NCBI GenBank assembly: GCA_025061835.1
Contig: JANXAC010000004.1
Span: 1 to 64,000 of the forward strand
DNA from: Spirochaetota bacterium
GTDB taxonomy: Bacteria > Spirochaetota > Brevinematia > DTOW01
Direction: 5' to 3'
DNA: 64,000 nt
The position numbers were made by a program, and so were the translations under genes. Shown one piece after another: positions 17,613 through 26,247 of this stretch. The notes below the pieces were generated by a model. It saw only the letters and a program-made list of their open reading frames with translations. It had not been told where the DNA came from and searched no databases. Each line of letters opens with the position of its first letter. The first letter of the stretch is position 1.

Positions 17613-18764
17613 TTATTTGTAGATTTTCTTGTATATCTTGTTTATCTTTTCAACGCCTCTTTCTATCGTTTTATCGCTTGCGGCAAAGGATAGCCTGAAG
17701 TGAGTATTCTTTTCAGAAAAGACATTTCCGGGTATTATTAGAACACCTTCCTTTATACACTCCTCAACGAATTCTCCAACATTATCACCACCTTTAGGTG
17801 ATGGGAAAGAATAGAAAGCACCTTCTGGTTTAACTAGGTTAAAGTTATCTTTAAGGCCTTCATAAACCAAATCTCTCTTATGCTTGTACTTGGATATGTA
17901 TTCAGACATATCGTAATCCAATGCTTTTATTGATGCATACTGAGCGAAAGATGGAGCGCAGACGAAAGTGTATTGCTGTAATTTGATCATCTCTTTTATT
18001 ATAGGTGAAGGACCGAAAGCGTATCCTACTCTCCATCCAGTCATAGCATAAGTTTTTGAGAAACCTCCAAGCAAGATAGTTCTTTCAGGATACATACTAG
18101 CGATTGATACGTACTCCTCGTCATAAACGAATTCGTCGTATATCTCATCTGAAACAACTATCAGATTATACTTCTTGGCAATTTGGTATATAGTTTCAAT
18201 GTCTTCTCTTGATAAAACTTTGCCAGTGGGGTTAGCAGGAGAGTTAATCATTATTATTTTTGTTCTTTCATTTATCTTCTCTTCTATTTCTTTCTTCCTT
18301 GTTGATAGTCTGAAATCTGGGTAGGTATCAACAATGATTGGTTTTCCGCCGAAAAGGTTTGTAAGGTGTTTATACATTACAAAGTATGGGTCAAATATTA
18401 TAACCTCATCTCTGTCATCCAGTAATGCCATAAGTGTCAGAACTATACCACCAGAAACACCAGATGTTATAATACAGTCTTCCTTTGTATATTTTGTTTT
18501 TTTCCTTGAGTTTATGGATTCGGTTAGTTTATCTCTCAACGGTTCTATTCCTTGTGTCACAGTGTATTTGTTGAACCCCATTTCAATCGCTTTTATTGCT
18601 TCCTTCTTTATCTCTTCTGGAACATCAAAGTCAGGTTGTCCGATACTTAGATTTATTGGATCTTCTATCTTCTGAGCAAGGTCAAATACTTTTCTGATAC
18701 CAGATGAGTCTACTTTTCTACTCTTCTTTGATATTAGTGAGGTTATATCATCTACGCTTTTCAT
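17613..18764 (-). CDS. Class I aminotransferase, aspartate aminotransferase-like
   Basis: PLP enzyme of 383 aa, the usual length for subgroup I-gamma aspartate or aromatic aminotransferases. Motifs: LSIGQPDFDVPEEIKK, the glycine loop SGVSGGI, YFVMYKHL, INSPANPTGKVL, SDEIYDEFVYDEEY, and Schiff-base K237 in GGFSKTYAMTGWRVGYAFGP. The terminal part has RLSFAAS where the substrate-carboxylate Arg is expected. A likely role is amino-group transfer between glutamate and oxaloacetate or related keto acids. The start has aagga upstream. It is followed by the zinc-ribbon methyltransferase. Confidence 0.9.
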   Translation of the reverse strand: MKSVDDITSLISKKSRKVDSSGIRKVFDLAQKIEDPINLSIGQPDFDVPEEIKKEAIKAIEMGFNKYTVTQGIEPLRDKLTESINSRKKTKYTKEDCIITSGVSGGIVLTLMALLDDRDEVIIFDPYFVMYKHLTNLFGGKPIIVDTYPDFRLSTRKKEIEEKINERTKIIMINSPANPTGKVLSREDIETIYQIAKKYNLIVVSDEIYDEFVYDEEYVSIASMYPERTILLGGFSKTYAMTGWRVGYAFGPSPIIKEMIKLQQYTFVCAPSFAQYASIKALDYDMSEYISKYKHKRDLVYEGLKDNFNLVKPEGAFYSFPSPKGGDNVGEFVEECIKEGVLIIPGNVFSEKNTHFRLSFAASDKTIERGVEKINKIYKKIYK

Positions 18765-18831
18765 AATCCTTGATTATAAACAAGATAGTAAATTGGATTC
18801 AAAACGGCAACTTGGCCTCAGAGTTTAATCC

Positions 18832-19383
18832 TCAATACTTCAATTTTTCTTCAACGAACTTTTTATACTGTATGTGGTCTTCCGTTGCAATTATGAAAGG
18901 AACAATTATAGAACTTGCTATGATGTATGCCCATTGCTGTGTATTGAGATTTCTGTTGTTGTCTCTGTAGTTGTAGAATGATACTTGCTCCATGAGATAC
19001 TTTGCAACCATATAGGTTGTAGGAATTGAAACGAGTAGTATTATTTCATACCTTCTTTCATAACTCAAGAAGAAAGGTTTTTCTTTGATATCCTCCTTTG
19101 GTTCAAACTCAAATGTTGCTTTGAGTGATTTCATCTGGTTAAATTCAACCTTCTGTAAGACATTTGTTTCGTATATGGAGATGTTTGTCTTGAATTGGTT
19201 TTTCTCAAGAATTGCTAATAACTCTTGAATGCTAACCTCGTTTGTATTTGTTGAAGAGACATTAGTAGGTTGTTGAGATTTTTGAATACTTGTAGTTTTT
19301 GATGTCTTCAAGTCGGTCTCAATACTAAATCCCGTCATTTTCAGTATCAGTAGTCCTAATATAAGAATAAGTGAATGCTTCAC
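18832..19383 (-). CDS. Small membrane protein of unknown function
   Basis: Protein of 183 aa, not recognised. It has an N-terminal signal or anchor (MKHSLILILGLLILKMTGFS), a Thr/Ser/Asn/Gln-rich linker of about 35 residues, a short acidic region (FEFEPKEDIKEKPFF) and two hydrophobic helices near the end: IILLVSIPTTYMVAKYLM and WAYIIASSIIVPFIIATED. The C-terminus is Lys-rich. The layout suggests an inner-membrane protein with a periplasmic linker. It is transcribed alone, 67 bases upstream (on its own strand, before) of the aminotransferase start region. Confidence 0.6.
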   Translation of the reverse strand: MKHSLILILGLLILKMTGFSIETDLKTSKTTSIQKSQQPTNVSSTNTNEVSIQELLAILEKNQFKTNISIYETNVLQKVEFNQMKSLKATFEFEPKEDIKEKPFFLSYERRYEIILLVSIPTTYMVAKYLMEQVSFYNYRDNNRNLNTQQWAYIIASSIIVPFIIATEDHIQYKKFVEEKLKY

Positions 19384-19613
19384 AACATAATTATAAAATA
19401 TTTGGAAGAAGTTTGTTCAATTTTTAGTTTCTATGTTTGGAATTGCAGGGATTTAAGAAATTCACACTTAATGATTGTATATAAGTTAAGTCAGTTTATT
19501 GATTTTGCCGGAGTTCGGGATAGTATCGGAGTTTGGTTCGTTGGATAAACACATCTTATTAGGTATTGGTAAATCCTTGGAAGGAATGTTTATACTATAA
19601 TATCGTATCTGTT

Positions 19614-20645
19614 ATGAATGGAATAAGGCTGATTATATATATCTTGATAGGGATAGCGTTTATTCTTCCTGTTATACACTATATAGTGATAGGGGGGACC
19701 TCGTCCTACTACTTGGATGTTGCGATAAGGGTTGGTGTTTATTTACTTTTGGCTTTGGGGCTAAACCTTGTTATCGGATACACTGGGCTTCTTGACCTTG
19801 GTTTCATAGGGGTTTTCGGAGTTGCTTGCTATACTACTGCTATCTTAAACACTAGTGGTATTCCATTTGTTTTTTCTGCCTTGGGTGCTGTAATTTCTGT
19901 AATGTTATTTAGGCTAATTATTGGATTACCGCTTATAAGACTCAGGGGGGACTATCTAGCGATAGCGACACTCGGGTTTGGTGAGATAGTCAGAATAGTA
20001 GCAAATAATTTTGATGCTCTCACAAACGGTCCAAGAGGATTACCTAGAGTAGGTCAAACGATTGAGAATATTAACTTTGGATTTTATCAACTGTCTTCAA
20101 GCCTTGAAGTGTATATCTTCACAGTGGTTATGATAATACTCGGCATTCTAGCATCGTATAGGATAGAGAATTCTAGAATTGGTAGGGCACTCGTTGCTAT
20201 AAGAGAGGATGAGATAGCATCTTCTCTTATGGGTATAAATGTTTCAAAACTTAAGTTATTCATTTTTGTAATAAGTGGTATATTTGGTGGAGTTGCTGGA
20301 GTGATATACACTCACAAGGTTGGTTATATTACTCCGAACTTGATACAGTTTTGGGATTCTATACTTCTGGTAGCAATAGTTGTGATAGGTGGTATAGGTA
20401 GCATACCTGGTGTTGTTATTGGTGCGATAGTATTTTACGGAATACCTGAATTGTTGAGAGATGTTCTAGGCTCTCAACTTACTGAGTTTAGGATGCTTGT
20501 TTTCGGTATAATAATGCTTCTTATGATCATCTTTAGACCTCAAGGACTTATACCTTCCGAAAGGAGGAAGGTAGAACTCAAACCAGAGACTTCAAAGATC
20601 CGTGAGGAGGAGGACCAATCTCTGTTTGACCTAGAAAAGAGATAG
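19614..20645 (+). CDS. livM: Branched-chain amino acid type ABC transporter permease (LivM family)
   Basis: Inner-membrane permease of about 343 aa from the ATG at 19614; an upstream in-frame GTG-like start at 19566 would add 16 residues not seen in relatives. Signatures of LivM: YLLLALGLNLVIGYTGLLDLG, LPLIRLRGDYLAIATLGFGE, FDALTNGPRGLPRVG, the EAA-like loop SRIGRALVAIREDEIASSLMGIN, then LKLFIFVISGIFGGVAGVIY and GGIGSIPGVVIGAIVFY. About nine membrane helices. LivH, LivG, LivF and LivK are not adjacent: the next gene is a tiny membrane protein and upstream is an opposite-strand gene. The rest of the transporter must be elsewhere or absent. Confidence 0.92.
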   Translation: MNGIRLIIYILIGIAFILPVIHYIVIGGTSSYYLDVAIRVGVYLLLALGLNLVIGYTGLLDLGFIGVFGVACYTTAILNTSGIPFVFSALGAVISVMLFRLIIGLPLIRLRGDYLAIATLGFGEIVRIVANNFDALTNGPRGLPRVGQTIENINFGFYQLSSSLEVYIFTVVMIILGILASYRIENSRIGRALVAIREDEIASSLMGINVSKLKLFIFVISGIFGGVAGVIYTHKVGYITPNLIQFWDSILLVAIVVIGGIGSIPGVVIGAIVFYGIPELLRDVLGSQLTEFRMLVFGIIMLLMIIFRPQGLIPSERRKVELKPETSKIREEEDQSLFDLEKR

Positions 20646-20696
20646 ACAAATATTATCATTTGAAACTTTGATAATTATGTGCTAAATTTTAATTCT

Positions 20697-20882
20697 ATGA
20701 ACAGAAAAAGAGTCGTTTCGCTTATTGTACTTTTTGTTGTCACAGGTGGTTTTCTACTAGGCATCTTCTACATGATGGCTTCTCAAAACCACAGAGATGG
20801 ATTCGTGAATACCGTAAAAGATATAAAGAATAAACCTTTTATGGGACCAAGGGCGAAAGAAAAGTGGAAGATGGAGAGGTAA
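20697..20882 (+). CDS. Small single-pass membrane protein
   Basis: Peptide of about 61 aa from the ATG at 20697 (an in-frame GTG at 20679 would add six residues). One hydrophobic helix, VVSLIVLFVVTGGFLLGIFYM, preceded by the positive MNRKR and followed by a basic tail ending KEKWKMER. It lies 51 bases after livM on the same strand and its stop directly abuts the stop of the convergent gene. No family recognised; coding status rests on the coherent helix and placement. Confidence 0.5.
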   Translation: MNRKRVVSLIVLFVVTGGFLLGIFYMMASQNHRDGFVNTVKDIKNKPFMGPRAKEKWKMER

Positions 20883-21827
20883 CTACATACTTGAAAGCAT
20901 TGATATAACGAAAGATAGATTATAGTTAGCACCTATACATAAAATCTTATTCTTGAATTTTACAAAAGCTATGTTTTGACTTCCGTATATGAAAAACTTT
21001 GACATTTCTAGATCAACTACTTCCATATTGTTTATGTTATTACCTATCATATCTGGTGATATCTTTACTTTACCGATAGCATCAATGGGGAAGTCCATAG
21101 CATATCTTGGATTTATATAACTGTCCTCATCGTCAAATATTATTACGAAATTAAGTCCGAACAGCTCCTTTAGGTAGTAGGATGTCATTATAACCTTCTC
21201 TTCTTCAGAAATAGTGTTTGAACTTGATATGGCATACAGTTGGCTAAGTGCTAAAGCATTCCTCGCACCCCAAAATCTACCTATTTCAAATCCTCTGAAT
21301 TGGATGAGTCTAAGAGAGATTGATAGGACATCAATGCACTTTTTCAGTATCATTTCAGTATCTTCCTCAAGTTTAACTTTTCCTTTAGCCTTTACTACCA
21401 AGAATGTTCCCATCTCTCCTGATACTTTAAAGAATATTGTTTCATCTACTTTAGTGTAGTAGTTAACTCCAAAGAATGTAGGTATCTCTCTGTCTTCAAT
21501 CTCGCCGTATATTACATCAAGTTTTTCAGAGAAATATCCAATACCTTGAACATCAAAATTCAATCTAGTTATGATTGTGTAGAGAGACGAAGCTATACTC
21601 TCAACGGAAGAGAAGTATTTGATATCTTCCACTACCTTCATAAGTAAGTTTATCAATCCGAACTTGTCAGTGAAGATAGAAGATGCTAGGTTTTTCTCGT
21701 AGTATTCTTTAAGAATTTTTAAATCTTCTATTGTTACTGGTTTGAAAGAAAACAGATTATTTTCACCTTGTAGGCTCTGTAGAATTAACTTTTCTCGGTA
21801 AGATTTAGCTTTATCCAGTAGTCCCAT
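20883..21827 (-). CDS. Conserved-looking protein of unknown function, GAF-like layout
   Basis: Soluble protein of 314 aa with no signal peptide. An N-terminal helical part (LLDKAKSYREKLILQSL, VTIEDLKILKEYYEKN) is followed by a sensor-like alpha/beta region about 60-170 (YFSSVESIASSLYTIITRLNFDV..GIGYF) that recalls a GAF domain, a long helix (MILKKCIDVLSISLRLIQFR) and a second alpha/beta part. The start is preceded by aaagaggt. It is last in a three-gene - operon, 10 bases after the acidic protein. Function not inferred; GAF similarity is only a visual impression. Confidence 0.65.
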   Translation of the reverse strand: MGLLDKAKSYREKLILQSLQGENNLFSFKPVTIEDLKILKEYYEKNLASSIFTDKFGLINLLMKVVEDIKYFSSVESIASSLYTIITRLNFDVQGIGYFSEKLDVIYGEIEDREIPTFFGVNYYTKVDETIFFKVSGEMGTFLVVKAKGKVKLEEDTEMILKKCIDVLSISLRLIQFRGFEIGRFWGARNALALSQLYAISSSNTISEEEKVIMTSYYLKELFGLNFVIIFDDEDSYINPRYAMDFPIDAIGKVKISPDMIGNNINNMEVVDLEMSKFFIYGSQNIAFVKFKNKILCIGANYNLSFVISMLSSM

Positions 21828-21837
21828 AGATACCTCT

Positions 21838-23322
21838 TTATTTTATCTTGAGTTTATCAAATATCCTAATATAAAGGTCGTAGTATTCAGAAGAGGCAAA
21901 CTCTTTTATCTTATCTTCGGGTAGGCTTTCAAGTAGCTTGTCAAGGTAGGTTAAGATCTTTCTAATGTCTTCTTTGTCTTGTTCTGGAAGTGTATCTATT
22001 GCTTCTTCAACTACTGATGCTCTTTCTTCAGTGATGATAGATTCTTCGGCTGTGACTTCTGATTCAGTTGGAATTTCAGCTACACCAATCTCGCTTATAA
22101 CTTCTTCAGAATAAGTTTCTGAGGACAAACTAATTTCTTCCTCTTTAGAAACATCTTCTCCAAAGCCTATGCCTAGTATTTCTTCTGCCTGTTGTGGTTG
22201 TTCAATTATTATCTCTTCAACTCCTACTTCATCGGGCATTACAGAGAATTCTTTACGTTTTTCTTCAGTGCCCATTACTACTTCAGTTTCTAATTCTATG
22301 TCTTCATCAAAACTTGTGACTGGTTTATATTCTTCAGATGTTTTTTCAATTTCTTCCAGAACAGTTGTCGCTCCTGTTTCGGATATTTCCATAGGGCTCT
22401 CTAAAATTGTCTCCTCTTCGAACGAATTAGGTTGAAGTTGTTCTTCTTCAACTATATCCTCACTAAGGATCTTGTCTGATATAACAGTTTCTTCGGAGAT
22501 TTCTAAAGTTTTTTCGTCTTCAAATGCTAACTCTACTTCTTCAATCTTCTCACTAGGTGAAATCCCTATCTCTTCCGGTGAGATAGGTTCTCCAAGAGAT
22601 ATGGTTTCTTCCTCTGTGATATCAAGTATCTCTTCTGGTCTATCTACTAATGGTATTCCTTGTTCTTCTTCAACGAGTTTATTATAATCTTCAGTAGATA
22701 TGGATATTAAATCGCTTTGAGAACCAAGTTCTAGAGTTTCTTCTGATGTTTCAATAACTCGTTGTCTTGAGACTATCTCACTTTCAGTAGTTATCGCTTC
22801 TGATGCTTTTGTGAAGATACTTTCGTCAAGAGTTGATTCTTCTTCCTGTAGAGAGATTTCTTCTAATATTTCTACTGATTCTGTCTCTATTGTTGGCTCT
22901 TCTTCAATATCTATTCTGCTAGTTTCATCAATTGACTCAACTTTGGAAAAGATATCCTCATCCATCTTGGTAGTTGTGCTTTCAAGTTCGCTTATATCAC
23001 CTAGATCAACTGTAACTCCTTCTTCCTCCTCTAAAGTTGCATCGCTAAGGATACTGTCTAGTTCATCATTAGATATGGATACAGATTTATCTTCATCTGA
23101 ATCAGAAGATTGCTGCATATCCTCCTTATTGATATTGATATCTTGCTTCTCTGACACATCTTCAATGACCTCAATTTCATCTAGAGATGCATCAGAAGAA
23201 CTTTTAGGCATACTTCCGAAGTCATCCAAAGAACTTATATCAAGACTAACATCATAATTTTGGTCTATGTCTAAGTCTATTTGTTCAATTTCTATCTCGT
23301 CAAGATTTTTGTTGTCTTTCAT
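21838..23322 (-). CDS. Very acidic low-complexity protein with a conserved C-terminal helical tail
   Basis: Protein of 494 aa. Residues 1 to about 440 are dominated by Glu, Asp, Ser, Thr and Ile with loosely repeated blocks such as EEISLQEEES, ITEEETISLGE and EIEKTSEEYKPV, so probably largely disordered or extended. Residues about 445-494 change character to a compact helical tail, EDIRKILTYLDKLLESLPED followed by KIKEFASSEYYDLY. A tail of this kind occurs in spirochaete hypothetical proteins as I recall; not verified. The start has AGGTGA, which is the stop of the upstream small membrane gene (4-base gap), indicating coupling. The low complexity in the opposite frame explains long Ser-rich shadow frames. 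Confidence 0.75.
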   Translation of the reverse strand: MKDNKNLDEIEIEQIDLDIDQNYDVSLDISSLDDFGSMPKSSSDASLDEIEVIEDVSEKQDININKEDMQQSSDSDEDKSVSISNDELDSILSDATLEEEEGVTVDLGDISELESTTTKMDEDIFSKVESIDETSRIDIEEEPTIETESVEILEEISLQEEESTLDESIFTKASEAITTESEIVSRQRVIETSEETLELGSQSDLISISTEDYNKLVEEEQGIPLVDRPEEILDITEEETISLGEPISPEEIGISPSEKIEEVELAFEDEKTLEISEETVISDKILSEDIVEEEQLQPNSFEEETILESPMEISETGATTVLEEIEKTSEEYKPVTSFDEDIELETEVVMGTEEKRKEFSVMPDEVGVEEIIIEQPQQAEEILGIGFGEDVSKEEEISLSSETYSEEVISEIGVAEIPTESEVTAEESIITEERASVVEEAIDTLPEQDKEDIRKILTYLDKLLESLPEDKIKEFASSEYYDLYIRIFDKLKIK

Positions 23323-23326
23323 AAAA

Positions 23327-23689
23327 TCACCTCATATCTATTTTGCTATCTCCGTTAGTAATTATTTTTAATAGGTTAGTAATTGTCAAGATATTTTTGA
23401 CCTTACCGCCCATTATCGCAAATACTTCTAGTTGAGTAGTTCCCTTATCTACGAGTATAAACTTACTGCCGCTTTCATTTACTATCTCAACCTTAATACC
23501 TGACGGCTTTTGGTTAAAATTTTGGTTAAAACTCTTATTATTCTTCTTTGAGTAAGTTGGTTTGTTGGTTTTATTGTCTTCCGAGTAATACTTTGCGACT
23601 GTATAGTCTATGTCTGTTATAGAAACTAAAACACCAATTAAAAGGAATATTAAGATTGTGATCATTAGGTAAAATATCTCCTTCAACAT
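23327..23689 (-). CDS. Small membrane-anchored protein with extracytoplasmic domain
   Basis: Protein of 120 aa. One N-terminal helix IFYLMITILIFLLIGVLVSI, an Asn/Lys-rich linker (about 40-62) and a small beta-like domain IKVEIVNESGSKFILVDKGT..LEVFAIMGGKVKNILTI. No family recognised. It is the first gene of the operon with the acidic protein and the 314-aa protein. It begins just 47 bases from the end of the IS remnant at 23736, so the IS lies in its upstream region. Confidence 0.6.
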   Translation of the reverse strand: MLKEIFYLMITILIFLLIGVLVSITDIDYTVAKYYSEDNKTNKPTYSKKNNKSFNQNFNQKPSGIKVEIVNESGSKFILVDKGTTQLEVFAIMGGKVKNILTITNLLKIITNGDSKIDMR

Positions 23690-23735
23690 AAGTTAATTTT
23701 ACCATCTGTAACAAGAGTTTTCAAAAAATTGTAAA

Positions 23736-24472
23736 GGTGTTTAAAAAATTGCGGGATGTCTTCAGAGATTAGGCAAGAAGAGGAGTGTGATTGTGAAATT
23801 GTGTTAAAATGATGTCTCTCGGAGATAGAGTGAGAAGTTCTTCTTGTTTGAAGATATTCAACGAATGTACAGCAAGATAGAAAGGATAATTGACAGGGAC
23901 TATTACAAGAGCAGGAGCAGAAGGAAGAAACACGGGGATGCTCTGATTGTCATAATAGATGTTCTTGTGACGAAGTGGAAAGCAATGGTTGTTGAGTGTT
24001 TGAGGGGGTCGGCATACTCTGATGAGAGGAGGATGGTTTTGTGAGTAGGGGTTTTGTTGAGAAGGTGTTGAAGGAGAATGGGTGTAGGTGTATGAGGATA
24101 TTCTGTATGGTAGGAGTGTTGAGTTGTTGGAGTTTGAGAGGAGGTATGGGAGGATAGGTACATAATAAGGTGAAGCATCCTTTGAGGAAGGAGTATGAGA
24201 GGGGTTGTAGAGATTACAGGTATCAATACGATAGGGATGGATACAAGGTTTAGGAGGCAATAAGTCATTTCAATGAGAGTAGGTCTAGGTGGTTGGAAGT
24301 TAGGTATAAAGAGGTGGGTAGGAGTTTGGTGGTGATAAGTGTATTAGGATTTGTAATGTTTGATGATGGTAGAGGTAAAAATTTTTTGTTTTTGGTGTTT
24401 TTACAATACTTGCGAAGAGGTGTCATCGGAACAACAAGTATTCACAAGCATTACATAGATTTTTTGAATACC
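23736..24472 (+). mobile_element. Degenerate insertion sequence with both inverted-repeat ends (IS remnant 2)
   Basis: The left end GGTGTTTAAAAAATTG (23736-23751) and the right end GATTTTTTGAATACC (24458-24472) are imperfect inverted repeats of each other. The left end is a copy of the 100-bp repeat seen at 14104, with the same TTAAAAT and GTCTCTCGGAGAT palindrome. Between them lies a broken transposase frame. At 737 bp it is shorter than an intact IS with this kind of transposase would be, so there is an internal deletion as well as stops. No target duplication was recognised. A further partial left-end copy (TTTTCAAAAAATTGTAAAG) is at 23718. Confidence 0.65.
23844..24365 (+). pseudogene. 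Decayed DDE transposase, N- and C-terminal parts
   Basis: Frame pieces read MYSKIERIIDRDYYKSRSRR, KKHGDALIVIIDVLVTKWKA and, after a stop and shift, GFVEKVLKENGCRCMRIFCM. Later come KHPLRKEYERGCRDYRYQYD and, after another stop, HFNESRSRWLEVRYKEVGRS then LVVISVLGFVM. The last two resemble the C-terminal end of DDE transposases, where an Arg-rich helix precedes a short hydrophobic helix. The N-terminus matches IS remnant 1; the segment with the VDGTG strand preserved there is missing here. Several stops make it non-functional. Confidence 0.6.
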
Positions 24473-24542
24473 TTCTTAATTTTTGAAAACTTGATATAAT
24501 GAAGTTTATAATGCTTTGACTGAATATTGTTTGGAGGTTATT

Positions 24543-25511
24543 ATGATAGAATGTCCTTCTTGTTCATCAACTATAGATGAAAAAGGTTATTTGAGAACTT
24601 ATTTTTCTGACGCATCTAAAGTTGAGTACAAATTATACCATTGTAGCAACTGTGATTTGGAATTTTGGACACCACTTGAGTTTATCAGAAGCATTTATGA
24701 GGAAGAAGCAATCAGTGATTACAAAGGTGCGCATCAAGCAGAAACAATAGAACTTACTGCAAATCATAGGTATTTTGTGAGTTATTATCTTAAAAACCTA
24801 AAGAAATCTTATCCATCTGGTACTTTACTAGATGTTGGTTGTGGCAATGGATCGTTCATCAAATACATTGAAAAACAAGGATTTGATGTGTATGGTATAG
24901 ACATAGATTCGAAGAGTGTAGAAGTTGCTAAGAATAAGTTTGGATTGAAAAATGTCTATTCTATGTCTCTTGATGAGTTTTCAGAGAAATTTGGAGGGAA
25001 TCTGAAATTTGATATGATAACCTGTTTTGAAGTTCTAGAACATCAAACCGACATAAAGAGCTTCATAAGTAAAGTTAGTCTTCTACTTAAGGATGATGGT
25101 ATATTTGCTGGTACTGTTCCAAATAGGAATAGGGCTTTTGCAGATTTGACAAGATACCATTCAAAGGCTGATAAAAATTTAGATTTCCCACCCCATCACT
25201 TTTTTTGGTTTTCTGATAAGTCTCTTTCCTGGTTTTTTGAAAATAATGGTTTTGTCTGTAGTGTAAAAGAAACTAAAGTACCATATGATATTTTTGCTGA
25301 TAGAATATCAAACTTGATTTACGTGATTACGAAGATAAAATTATTTGATTCGGATATTCTCAAGAAAAATTCCGAATCAAATAGGTTTAATAGTTATATT
25401 GCCAAGATGATTAGATTCTTGTTAGTTTATCCAATTGCATTTTTTGTTAAACATATTTACGAGGCTATGGGTGGTTTCGGACTCTTCTTCTACTGTAAAA
25501 AGAAAATGTGA
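24543..25511 (+). CDS. Class I SAM methyltransferase with N-terminal zinc ribbon
   Basis: Protein of about 322 aa from the ATG at 24543, preceded by ttggaggt; the open frame extends nine codons further without support. A zinc ribbon CPSC(16 to 30 residues)CSNC opens the protein (MIECPSCSS, LYHCSNCDLEFW). The core has GTLLDVGCGNGSFIKYIEKQ, VYGIDIDSKSVEVAKNKFG, FDMITCFEVLEHQTDIKSFI and GIFAGTVPNRNR. A hydrophobic C-terminal stretch (MIRFLLVYPIAFFVKHIY) suggests membrane association. This is the type found in O-antigen or polysaccharide clusters, but no glycosyltransferase is near. It sits between an IS remnant and gene-poor DNA, so lateral acquisition is possible. Confidence 0.85.
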   Translation: MIECPSCSSTIDEKGYLRTYFSDASKVEYKLYHCSNCDLEFWTPLEFIRSIYEEEAISDYKGAHQAETIELTANHRYFVSYYLKNLKKSYPSGTLLDVGCGNGSFIKYIEKQGFDVYGIDIDSKSVEVAKNKFGLKNVYSMSLDEFSEKFGGNLKFDMITCFEVLEHQTDIKSFISKVSLLLKDDGIFAGTVPNRNRAFADLTRYHSKADKNLDFPPHHFFWFSDKSLSWFFENNGFVCSVKETKVPYDIFADRISNLIYVITKIKLFDSDILKKNSESNRFNSYIAKMIRFLLVYPIAFFVKHIYEAMGGFGLFFYCKKKM

Positions 25512-26038
25512 ACTTAAATAAAAAGATATTTTCAGCGCGATAATCTTACCATCCATTCACTTCAGGATAATATGTATCTCCGAGGAGATTAGTGTATTTT
25601 TATATACGCTTATAAAAAGACTTCACTTAAGGAGTTTATCTTTTTCCTAAAGTTATTTTTCTATTTAGCAAAATAACTAAATCCTGTGGAAATAGATTCA
25701 AAATGTTTTCTAAAACAAACGCATCTATCGTATTGAGAGTACGAATAACCAGCATCTCTCGTCAAATTCTAGAATTTACTTAAAGATTTTTAACAAACTT
25801 AAGTTACTTTCTTTATTCATATTTGTCTCTTTGTAAAACTCAGCAAAATCATGTATTTCTTAAAACCTTTATTAGGCTATTTCTAGAAGGTGCTTGGAAT
25901 CCATCACATGGTGAGTGATTGTATTTGTACTCCTAGGCAATCTACTAAGAATTTTTGACTTTGCTTGCAAATATTGCGTTTGATGGAAAGATTTACTATA
26001 TTTACTACATAATTCTTTGCCAAAAGAGGTTGTGCAAG
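25512..26038. other. Gene-poor stretch of about 530 bases
   Basis: No credible gene was seen on either strand; open frames are short and uncharacteristic. The only structured element is the palindrome ATCTCC-GA-GGAGAT at 25576-25589. In reverse orientation it resembles the hairpin of the IS-end repeats (ATCTCCTCGGAGATA against GTCTCTCGGAGATA), so this may hold worn IS debris. The rest is AT-rich without clear promoters. Confidence 0.5.
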
Positions 26039-26230
26039 ATGGATAAAAAATATATGAACGATAAAAACTGGAAGATGCTGTTTGCTGGTATAGGGATACT
26101 GTTTGCTGGGCTTATTGCGGTGGCACTTGTTGGAACTAACTATCACGGTATTCCTGCTTTGATAGCATCTGCGCTCTTGCTTCTAGGTGTTGTGACAATT
26201 TTCTGGAGTTTGGCTGCAAAGTTTGAGTGA
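26039..26230 (+). CDS. Small two-helix membrane protein
   Basis: Protein of about 63 aa from the ATG at 26039, preceded by agaggt. Two hydrophobic helices: MLFAGIGILFAGLIAVALVG and LIASALLLLGVVTIFWSLAA, separated by TNYHGIPA. The open frame continues upstream but without support. Its stop lies 17 bases before the panD start, so it may be cotranscribed with panD-panB. No family recognised. Confidence 0.55.
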   Translation: MDKKYMNDKNWKMLFAGIGILFAGLIAVALVGTNYHGIPALIASALLLLGVVTIFWSLAAKFE

Positions 26231-26247
26231 TTTTTAATTCTCTGTCT

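Noticed and set aside
22169-23257. Several Ser-rich open frames on the + strand
   Set aside because: They mirror the Glu/Asp/Ser codons of the acidic protein on the - strand and have no independent support.
25904-26146. 80-codon - strand frame in the gene-poor stretch
   Set aside because: It overlaps the better-supported small membrane protein at 26039 and has no ribosome site or coherent domain.
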